Positions 43,408-51,797 of a stretch of 64,000 nt of DNA are shown here, piece after piece. Position numbers and translations under genes: made by a program. The DNA comes from SHZL01 sp963708905 (GTDB taxonomy: Bacteria; Pseudomonadota; Gammaproteobacteria; Xanthomonadales; SZUA-36), in contig CAVPUV010000014.1 of NCBI GenBank assembly GCA_963708905.1, forward strand, positions 22,136-86,135. Direction: 5' to 3'. Positions within the stretch are counted from its first letter, which is position 1. Each line of letters begins with the position of its first letter. The notes under the pieces are model-generated. The model ran no database searches. It saw only the letters and a list, made by a program, of their open reading frames with translations, and was not told the origin of the DNA.

Positions 43408-44167
43408 AGCCGGCCACCATCAAGCTGGGCGTCAGCGACCTGACCATCCGCTACGGCAGGCAGACCGCACTGGAAGACGTGACCCTGGATGTCCGCGAAC
43501 ACGAGATATTTGGCATCATCGGCCCTTCGAGCGCGGGTAAAACCACCTTTCTCAAAGCCATCAACCGCATGGACATGTTCGATTCCGCGATGCACGTGCA
43601 GGGACAGATCACGTTCAACGGCATCGACACCAGCAAGGTCAGAAATATCTATGGCCTGCGCCGCCGTATTGGCGTGGTGTTTCCGCTGCCTGTAGGCTTG
43701 CCGCTTTCGGTTTATGACAATGTGGCCCTGGCGCCGCGACTGGCGGGGCGGAAAACACGCGCCGATCTGGACATCATCGTGGAACGCTGTTTGCGCCGCG
43801 CCGCACTGTGGGACGAGGTCAAGGACCGCCTGGATGCGTTGGGCAGCATGTTGTCCGGCGGTCAGCAGCAGCGCCTGACCATTGCCCGTGCCTTGTCGCA
43901 GGAGCCTGAATTGCTGATGCTGGATGAATTTTCCATTGCGGTGGATCCGGTCACGACCATGCGCATCGAGGATTGTCTCAAAGAATTGAAAAAAGAGGTC
44001 ACCATCATCCTGGTCACCAATCTGGTACAACAGGCGCGGCGTCTGGCCGATCGTACGGCTTTCTTTCTTGCCGGCAGGTGTGTTGAAATCGGCGTCACCG
44101 AGGATCTGTTCAGCGGTGCAGCCAAAGATCAAAGAACCCGCGATTACGTCGATGGCAGGTTCGGCTG

Positions 44168-44168
<1 letters not shown>
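43401..44168 (+). CDS. pstB: Phosphate ABC transporter ATPase, PstB paralogue 1
   Basis: 255 residues. Walker A IIGPSSAGKTTFLKAINRM, ABC signature LSGGQQQRL, Walker B LLMLDEF and the His-loop position as VTNLVQQARRLADR, where Asn replaces the usual His (ATHNMQQA in typical PstB). The start at 43401 overlaps pstA. The switch His being absent means that this subunit may be ATP-hydrolysis deficient; the second PstB has His but a degenerate signature, so the two look complementary. Confidence 0.88.
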
Positions 44169-44947
<779 letters not shown>

Positions 44948-45015
44948 AGGCAGTTCCAGCGAATTCGCGGCAGGCTGGCTTCAGGCAATTGTTGTATGCT
45001 GCGACAATGTTAACT

Positions 45016-45169
45016 AGTGTCGCATCCGGAAATGGATGCACGCTAACGCGGCACATGGAAGTGCCGCCATTTTCAATGATGTAAGTCATTGAAAATGAGA
45101 GCGAAGCAAAACCACGCTTTTGCTTCGCGATTCCATAACGGGCTGGGATGCCCGTTTATGGACAGACAT
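45016..45169. mobile_element. MITE-like palindromic element, copy B
   Basis: 154 bp, reverse-complementary to copy A at 33702-33853. The right end retains CGTTTATGGACAGACAT; the left end differs (AGTGTCGCATCCGG...), forming instead a local hairpin GCATCC...GGATGC. Internal hairpins include GCGAAGCAAAA...TTTTGCTTCGC and TTTTCAATGA...TCATTGAAAA. It ends 22 bp before the DUF885 ATG and could affect its transcription. Confidence 0.85.
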
Positions 45170-45191
45170 TAACCATAACCGGATAAACATC

Positions 45192-47036
45192 ATGCGTTTA
45201 CTGACTGGCTTCAGCATTTTTATCGGGCTGTTTTTCACCCTTGCCGCGCAGGCGGATTTTTCCATGGATGACTGGCAACAGCGGGTCGCCGCCGAGAGCA
45301 ATATCGACCGGCTGGGGCGGCTGTATATCGAATTCATGCTGGAGGAGGATCCCACGCAGAGCGCCAGTCTGGGCATTCACGGCAAGGTGGATGACAGCAG
45401 CTACTATGACCGGCGGTTACCGGACGCCAGTGCGGCGCGCGGCGCGCTCGGTGAATCCGGACGTCAGTTCCTGCTGGCCAAGCTGGAGGGAATCGACGCC
45501 CAGACTTTATCCCGCGCCGGGCAGATCGATCTGCACATCCTCACGCAGAGAGTGAAGCTGGATCAATTCCAGGTGCAGAAGTTGGCGGTCCTGGTCAATC
45601 CGCTGAACTGGGTCACAACCCTGGGCGAGGCGATGTCCGGCCTGGTATTGCGGGATTACGCCCCGGTGGAAGAACGACTGCAAAGTTTCGGCGCCCGCTG
45701 TGCCGCCACCAGCGCGTTTCTGGATCAGGTACGGCAAGTTCTGCTGCCGGCGGAGGTCAGACCCACGGAAATGGAAAAAACGGTGACTCTGCAAAGGCTG
45801 GGTGGAATGACGGCCGAAGGCGCTCTGTACGACAAGACATTACCTGAACTGCTGACGGCATCCGCCCTGGACGCGGATGCCCGGGCAACGATTCAAAAGT
45901 CCTGCGCCGCCGCCGTCAGCAGCATCGATGCTTTTGCCACCTGGTTCGAAGAGACGATCGTGCCGCGGGAAAACCGCGACTGGCGGCTGGGAAGAACGCT
46001 CTACGATGAAAAATATGCGCTGCAAATGGACTATCCGCTGGATGCGGAAAGCCTGCTCGCGGTGGCGGATGCCTGGTTGACCCTCAAGGGCAATGAACTG
46101 GTCAGCACCGGCCGCGAAATTCACGACGCTTATCTGGCCGAAGCAATCAAGCAGGGCTCCGTGAAGGTGGCGGCTGGCCTCTCTGACGAGCAGGTGGTAC
46201 GCGATATATTCGCCAAACTGGCCGAGGACCGCCCCACTGCCGGGACCCTGATCACGGACAGTTACGCCATCGCCGACTCCATCGTCGGCTTTGTGCGGGA
46301 ACAGAACCTGATGGACCTGCCGCCGACTTCCAAACTGCGCATTGAAGAGACCCCACCCCATCTGGCCGGCAACGCGGTCGCGCAGATTCAGACCGCGCCG
46401 CCATTTGAACCCCAGCTGCAATCCGTCTGGTTCTGGGACCTGAAACTCCTCGCCGGCGCAGAAGATTTCCTCAAGGAATACAACCGCCCCATGCTGGCCA
46501 TGGTCTATATCCATGAGGGGGTGCCGGGCCATTTCGTGCAGCTGGCGTATTCCAACCGTTCAGAACGTGTCATTCCCAAAGTGTTCTGGAATGGGCCCAT
46601 GGTGGAAGGCTGGGCTGCCTTCATTCCGACAGAACTTGTGGATCTTGGCTTTACTGTTTACCCGAACCAGCCGCTGGGACACCAGTTGCAGCAGATGACC
46701 TCTATCAAAGTGACTTTGAGGTCCGTGATCAACGCGATGATCGATATCCGGCTGCAGCGCACCCATTGGCCGGAAGAGGAAGCAGTCAAACTGATGGTGG
46801 AAAAAGGCTTTCAGGAGGAAGGTGAAGCAAAGGGAAAACTCGTGCGGGCCAAGCTCGGCTCGGTGCAGCTGACCAGTTACTTCGCCGGTCAACTGGCCAT
46901 TGAAAACATTCTTACCGAGTACCGCCAGCGCCATGGAGCGGCGTTCACCTGGAAGCAGTTCAATGAGCGGCTGGTGGGTGCAGGATCACCCCCTTTCTTC
47001 GCCATCCGCGAATACATGCTGAACGACCAGGAATAA
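45192..47036 (+). CDS. DUF885 family protein, putative secreted metallo-carboxypeptidase-like
   Basis: 614 residues from ATG 45192; the frame remains open upstream through the MITE, but a signal peptide (FSIFIGLFFTLAAQADF) fixes the start. The motif HEGVPGHFVQLAYSNR contains HExxxGH, typical of this family and similar to M32-like metallopeptidases, followed by EGWAAFIPTE for the third ligand. The family lacks a settled function; periplasmic peptide degradation is the common view. It is 2 nt upstream of the aminotransferase gene. Confidence 0.85.
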   Translation: MRLLTGFSIFIGLFFTLAAQADFSMDDWQQRVAAESNIDRLGRLYIEFMLEEDPTQSASLGIHGKVDDSSYYDRRLPDASAARGALGESGRQFLLAKLEGIDAQTLSRAGQIDLHILTQRVKLDQFQVQKLAVLVNPLNWVTTLGEAMSGLVLRDYAPVEERLQSFGARCAATSAFLDQVRQVLLPAEVRPTEMEKTVTLQRLGGMTAEGALYDKTLPELLTASALDADARATIQKSCAAAVSSIDAFATWFEETIVPRENRDWRLGRTLYDEKYALQMDYPLDAESLLAVADAWLTLKGNELVSTGREIHDAYLAEAIKQGSVKVAAGLSDEQVVRDIFAKLAEDRPTAGTLITDSYAIADSIVGFVREQNLMDLPPTSKLRIEETPPHLAGNAVAQIQTAPPFEPQLQSVWFWDLKLLAGAEDFLKEYNRPMLAMVYIHEGVPGHFVQLAYSNRSERVIPKVFWNGPMVEGWAAFIPTELVDLGFTVYPNQPLGHQLQQMTSIKVTLRSVINAMIDIRLQRTHWPEEEAVKLMVEKGFQEEGEAKGKLVRAKLGSVQLTSYFAGQLAIENILTEYRQRHGAAFTWKQFNERLVGAGSPPFFAIREYMLNDQE

Positions 47037-47038
47037 AT

Positions 47039-48259
47039 ATGAAACTTGCGGAAATCAAAACCAACGCGGTATTGCAGGGCGTGCGATATGAGATCCGCGG
47101 TGAACTGGCGGCGCGGGCCATGCAGCTGGAACGGCAGGGTTACGAGATCATTTCCCTGAACATCGGCAATCCCGGTTTGTTCGGCTACCGCACGCCCGAG
47201 ACCATGCGCCTGGCCATGATAGAGAACCTGCATCAGTCCGAGGCTTACTGCCATCAGAAAGGCATTTTTCCCGCCCGCGAAGCGGTGGTCATGCAGCAAC
47301 AGAGTCGTGGCAACATGGATGTCACCGCGGACGATGTATATATCGGCAATGGGGTCAGCGAATGCATCGAACTGGCGATGCGGGCCCTGCTCAACAGCGG
47401 TGACGAAGTGCTGGTGCCCAGTCCCGATTATCCACTGTGGAGCGCCTCGGTGGCGCTCAATCATGGCAAGTCGGTGTACTACGCCTGCCGGCCGGAACAG
47501 CAGTTTCAACCGGACCCCGGGGAAATCGAGTCGCTGATTACCGCGCGTACGCGGGCCATCGTGGTGATCAATCCGAACAACCCCACTGGCGCAGTGTATG
47601 AACAGGCAAGGCTGCAGGCCATCGCCGAGCTTGCGGCGAAACACCAGCTGGTCATTTTCAGTGACGAAATCTACGACCAGATCCTGTATGAAGGTGCTGT
47701 CCACGTGCCCATGGCCAGCCTGGTGCGGAATTCCCTGTGTGTCACTTTCAATGGTTTGTCAAAAATATACCGGGCCTGTGGCTACCGGGTGGGATGGATG
47801 ATATTCAGCGGTGAGCGTGAGCATGCCGGTGCGTATATGCACGCCGTGGAATTGCTGGCGTCATTGCGTTTGTGCGCTTCCGTTCCGGGTCAATGGGCCA
47901 TGCAAACAGCATTGGGTGGCTTTCAGAGCATCCAGCAACTGACTGCGCCTGGCGGCAGGCTGTTTGAGTCACGCCAGGCGATCATGCAAGGCGTTGCGCG
48001 CAGCCGTTTTCTGTCGCTGTGTGCGCCACGCGGTGCGATGTATGCCTTTGTACGTGTCAATACCGATCTGATGGCGGGATTCGACGACCGGGCATTCGCC
48101 ATGGAGTTGCTGGAAAAGAAACACGTGCTCATTGCTCCTGGTTCGAGTTTCAACGTGCCTTACCGCGATCATTTCCGCATCACCACCTTGCCGGATGCCT
48201 CGAAGATGGAAGAAGTGTTCCGCCGCATGGAAGAAGTGCTGGAATTTCTGGCTGCCTGA
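47039..48259 (+). CDS. alaA: AlaA-like alanine/2-oxo acid aminotransferase
   Basis: 406 residues, class I aminotransferase near AlaA (YfbQ). It shows EIISLNIGNPGLFGYRTPE, the PLP-binding VYIGNGVSECIELAMRAL, VINPNNPTGAVYEQ, Asp in IFSDEIYDQILYEG and lysine in FNGLSKIYRACGYRVGWM. It makes alanine from pyruvate using glutamate. The Arg in DHFRITTLPD near the end binds the substrate carboxylate. Tight spacing to the DUF885 gene implies shared transcription. Confidence 0.9.
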   Translation: MKLAEIKTNAVLQGVRYEIRGELAARAMQLERQGYEIISLNIGNPGLFGYRTPETMRLAMIENLHQSEAYCHQKGIFPAREAVVMQQQSRGNMDVTADDVYIGNGVSECIELAMRALLNSGDEVLVPSPDYPLWSASVALNHGKSVYYACRPEQQFQPDPGEIESLITARTRAIVVINPNNPTGAVYEQARLQAIAELAAKHQLVIFSDEIYDQILYEGAVHVPMASLVRNSLCVTFNGLSKIYRACGYRVGWMIFSGEREHAGAYMHAVELLASLRLCASVPGQWAMQTALGGFQSIQQLTAPGGRLFESRQAIMQGVARSRFLSLCAPRGAMYAFVRVNTDLMAGFDDRAFAMELLEKKHVLIAPGSSFNVPYRDHFRITTLPDASKMEEVFRRMEEVLEFLAA

Positions 48260-48269
48260 AGGGGGGCCG

Positions 48270-49408
48270 TTACTCCGGCAAGGCGGGCAGGTTTTCGACG
48301 TTGGCGCCGCTGATCGGCAAACCATCCGGCGCCAGTTCCGTTGCCCGGTCGAGACTGAGCTGAGCGGCTTTCAGGTCACCGCCAAGCGCCTGCAAACGGG
48401 CCAGTTCGTAGTGAAAACGATATTCGGTTTCGTTTATTTTGATGGCCTTTTGCAACATGGCCGTGGATTCCTCGTAGTGTCCCTGTTCGGCCGCCTTCGA
48501 GGACAGCTGATAAAGATAATAAGGGTTCTTGCGGCGGTGACGGTCGACCCGCGCCTGCAGTTTCCGCGCGGCATCGAGATCGCCTTCGCGTTCATAGATC
48601 AGGAACAGGTTGCTGGCCGCGACGGCATGTCCCGGATCGATGTTCAATGCCTTCAGGTAGGCCTGGCGTGCGTCTTCGCTCTGGCCATTGCGGCTGTATA
48701 CCACGCCCAGGTTCGACCACAGGTAGGGCAGATTGGGTCCGATTTCAATGGCCTTGGCATAATAGGCATAGGCCTTGACCAGGTCTTCGTCGATCAGGGC
48801 CTCCGCGCCCAGATTGTTGTAATGCTGAGCCAATGCATCCTTGTCACTGATACGCCTGATTTTGCGCGGCGAGTTGACATTGTCACCACTGATATCGACG
48901 ACCCACTCGTCGTTCCCGCCCCGCACCAACACATTGATATGCATGTTGACCAGCACCGTATTATTGGTGCTGCTCCAGTTTGGCGGAATTTCCACTTCCT
49001 GGTACCAGGCCTGGAGGCCCTGACTGCGCGCCATCGCCACCAGCATATTGGAGAAAGCCAGGCAATTCCCTGCTTTCGAGGAAAAAGTTTCCACCGAGGT
49101 CTGCGTCAGGTTGGGAGAATATTTAAAGGGCAGCACACTGCGGTCGGTCGTGGCCCAGACCAGGTTCCACACGCGGCTCTCCAGCCTGTTGGCGGTGCTC
49201 ACGTAGCGATGCAGAAATGCCTCCATCGCCGGTGAAACGGCGTGTACAGCGAGATCCGCGACATGGAAAGATGGCAGATTATGCAAAGGGGGCAGGCGGG
49301 ACGTTCTGGCCGTGGTATTGGCGCAAGCGCCCAGCAGCAGCACAGCAGCAGCAGCAGCACTGCGCACTGCAAGTACACACGCTTCATATTCAATCGCCTG
49401 TTGGACAT
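48270..49408 (-). CDS. Transglutaminase-like/TPR lipoprotein with a frameshift in its signal sequence
   Basis: The mature part (frame ending at 48270) has a transglutaminase-like region (FSSKAGNCLAFSNMLVAMAR, with the nucleophile-type Cys) and then at least three TPR repeats (ALIDEDLVKAYAYYAKAIEI; LWSNLGVVYSRNGQSEDARQ). Its lipobox LLLGAC is in this frame, but the only start with a ribosome-binding site (ATG 49408, GGAG 6 nt upstream) is in another frame and reads KRVYLQCAVLLLLL. The frames meet in a CAG/CTG tract at 49332-49360 broken by a 2-base CA unit. One extra base there would restore a normal lipoprotein signal. Either the gene is off, it switches phase, or the base is a sequencing error. 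Confidence 0.7.
49332..49360. repeat. Interrupted CAG trinucleotide repeat
   Basis: Plus strand shows CAG three times, then CA, then CAG five times, then CAC. It lies inside the signal-peptide coding part of the leftward TPR lipoprotein gene and marks the frameshift point. Confidence 0.9.
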
Positions 49409-49486
49409 GATGTGCTCCACACGATGTTGCCGGCGTTGATTGACGTATGATAGCAAACTCGTTGCCATTTAATCCAAGGAGTATGC

Positions 49487-50605
49487 ATGAAACCATCGGT
49501 CAAGCCTGTCAGCCCCAACTTTTCGTCCGGACCGTGCAGTAAACGGCCCGGCTACACTGTGTCCCGGCTGCAATTGAATACCCTGGGCCGCTCGCATCGA
49601 TCCGCGCTGGGGAAGTCGGCACTGCTTCAGGCCTGCCGCAAAACGGCAGCCTTGCTGGATTTGCCAGCCGGCTATCGCGTGGGCATCGTGCCCGCTTCAG
49701 ACACCGGCGCGTTCGAAATGGCCATGTGGTCGGTCCTGGGCGCGCGTGCGGTGGATGTTTTTTGCTGGGAGTCGTTCAGCCAGGGCTGGGCCAGCGATAT
49801 CTCCAGGCAGTTGAAAATCGATGGTGTCCGCATCTTCGATGCACCCTACGGCGCGTTGCCCGACCTGTCCCAGGCCCGCCCGGACCACGACATCGTGTTT
49901 ACCTGGAATGGCACGACCTCGGGGGTGAGGGTGCCCGATGGCGACTGGATCCAGGATGATCGTCAAGGGCTGACCCTGTGCGATGCGACCTCGGCCGTAT
50001 TTGCCATGCCCTTGCCGTGGACGAAACTGGATGTCGTCACCTACAGCTGGCAGAAAGTCCTGGGTGGCGAGGGGGCGCACGGCATGTTGATCCTCAGCCC
50101 GCGGGCCGTCGAACGGCTGGAAAATTACACCCCGCCGTGGCCGCTGCCAAAAATTTTCCGCCTCACCAAAGGCGGCAAACTGATCGAAGGTATTTTTTCC
50201 GGCGAAACCATCAACACGCCGTCCATGCTCTGTGTGGCTGACTACCTGGACGCCCTGGGCTGGGTTGAACAGATCGGCGGCGTGGCGGAAACCATCGCCC
50301 GTTCACAACGCAACCTGGCGGTGATCGAAGATTTCGTCGCGCACCACGAGTGGATTCATTTCCTGGCGGCGGATCCTGCGCAACGTTCCAATACCAGCGT
50401 ATGCCTGACGCTGGACCTCCCCGCCGAGCAGGTGAAAGCGATGGTCAAACTGCTCGAATCAGAACAGGTTGCCTTCGATATCGGCGCCTACCGGGATGCA
50501 CCTGCTGGTTTACGCATCTGGTGTGGCGCCACCGTGGAGACCGTTGACCTGCAACGGCTGATGCCCTGGCTCAAATGGGCCTGGCGCACCGTGAGAGAGG
50601 AGTAA
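49487..50605 (+). CDS. serC: Phosphoserine aminotransferase
   Basis: 372 residues of the SerC type found in alphaproteobacteria and methanogens (PNFSSGPCSKRPGYTVSRL; LGRSHRSALGKSALLQACRK). PLP lysine is in VVTYSWQKVLGGEGAHGM, and TWNGTTSGVRVPDGDWI and CDATSAVFAMPLP surround the cofactor. It converts 3-phosphohydroxypyruvate and glutamate to phosphoserine. It is 7 nt before serA, so the two steps are co-expressed. A weak ATG context is present; AAGGAG upstream supports the start. Confidence 0.92.
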   Translation: MKPSVKPVSPNFSSGPCSKRPGYTVSRLQLNTLGRSHRSALGKSALLQACRKTAALLDLPAGYRVGIVPASDTGAFEMAMWSVLGARAVDVFCWESFSQGWASDISRQLKIDGVRIFDAPYGALPDLSQARPDHDIVFTWNGTTSGVRVPDGDWIQDDRQGLTLCDATSAVFAMPLPWTKLDVVTYSWQKVLGGEGAHGMLILSPRAVERLENYTPPWPLPKIFRLTKGGKLIEGIFSGETINTPSMLCVADYLDALGWVEQIGGVAETIARSQRNLAVIEDFVAHHEWIHFLAADPAQRSNTSVCLTLDLPAEQVKAMVKLLESEQVAFDIGAYRDAPAGLRIWCGATVETVDLQRLMPWLKWAWRTVREE

Positions 50606-50612
50606 TTCCGGT

Positions 50613-51797
50613 ATGTTCAGAATCCGTACCTATAATCGCATTTCCGACCTCGGTCTGAGCCAGTTTTCCCCGGATTGCTATACCGTTGCCCCGGACCTGG
50701 AGCAGCCTGACGCATTCCTGCTGCGCAGTCATAAACTTCAGGGTGAAGCCATACCGGACAGCCTGGTCGCGGTTGCGCGTGCCGGCGCCGGGGTCAACAA
50801 TATTCCACTGGAAGATTACACGCATCGCGGCATTGTCGTGTTCAACACGCCAGGCGCCAATGCCAATGCCGTCAAGGAACTGGTCGCGGCGGCGCTTTTT
50901 CTCAGTTCACGCGACATCCTGGGTGGCATGAATTTCGTGCAGGGATTGAAAGATGTCGACGATGCAGCCGAGATGGCCCGGCGTCTGGAACAGGAGAAGA
51001 AACATTTTGCCGGTACCGAAATCACCGGCAAAACGCTGGGCGTCATCGGTCTGGGCGCGATCGGCGCGATGGTGGCCAACATGGCGCTGGAACTGGGTAT
51101 GAAAGTGGCCGGCTATGATCCGGCGATTTCCGTTGAGGCCGCCTGGCGGCTGTCCCATCGCGTGCAGAAAGTGGACAGTCTGGAGGCTCTGTTGTCCATA
51201 TCCGATTTTGTCACTCTGCATGTGCCGGCGATCGAGCAGACCCGTCACCTGATGAATCGTGCCTCCGTTGCGCGCATGAAAGCGGGGGCCCGGCTGCTGA
51301 ATTTTGCCCGTGAGGAGATCGTCGACGTTGCGGCAGTCATTGCCGCGCTGGAGCAGGGACGCCTGGCGGGCTACGTGACCGACTTCCCGGTGCCGGCCTT
51401 GCTCGGCCGCAAGGATGTTTTGCTGTTGCCGCATATCGGCGCCAGTACCCTCGAAGCTGAAGAAAATTGCGCCGTCATGGCAGCAGAGCAGCTGATGGAC
51501 TTTCTGGCCAACGGCAATATCCGCAATTCGGTCAATTTTCCCGCCACGCGCATGATGCGCAATGGCGGCCATCGCATCACCTTCAGCAATGAAAACGTTC
51601 CGCGCGTGCTGGGTGGCGTGCTATCGGTGCTGGCGGACCACGATATCAACGTCAGCGACATGGTTAACATGAGCCGGGGCGATATCGCGTATAACATCAT
51701 CGATGTGGAAAACCAGCCGGATAAAACCATACTGGCCGCCATCGCCGGGGCTGAAGGGGTCATTCGTGTACGCATGGTGCCCGCCTATTGCGCATGA
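50613..51797 (+). CDS. serA: D-3-phosphoglycerate dehydrogenase with ACT domain
   Basis: 394 residues. Substrate-side VARAGAGVNNIPLE, Rossmann GVIGLGAIGAMVANMALELG, catalytic Arg in LLNFAREEIVD and His in LLPHIGASTLEAEEN, and a C-terminal ACT domain (VLGGVLSVLADHDINVSDMV) of about 75 residues, probably for serine feedback. It opens the serine pathway by oxidising 3-phosphoglycerate. It overlaps ppc by 4 nt. No serB is seen in the window. Confidence 0.93.
   Translation: MFRIRTYNRISDLGLSQFSPDCYTVAPDLEQPDAFLLRSHKLQGEAIPDSLVAVARAGAGVNNIPLEDYTHRGIVVFNTPGANANAVKELVAAALFLSSRDILGGMNFVQGLKDVDDAAEMARRLEQEKKHFAGTEITGKTLGVIGLGAIGAMVANMALELGMKVAGYDPAISVEAAWRLSHRVQKVDSLEALLSISDFVTLHVPAIEQTRHLMNRASVARMKAGARLLNFAREEIVDVAAVIAALEQGRLAGYVTDFPVPALLGRKDVLLLPHIGASTLEAEENCAVMAAEQLMDFLANGNIRNSVNFPATRMMRNGGHRITFSNENVPRVLGGVLSVLADHDINVSDMVNMSRGDIAYNIIDVENQPDKTILAAIAGAEGVIRVRMVPAYCA

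Noticed and set aside
44991..45191. Upstream extension of the DUF885 gene through the MITE
   Set aside because: The frame is open by chance in the repeat; the signal peptide and ATG at 45192 mark the real start.
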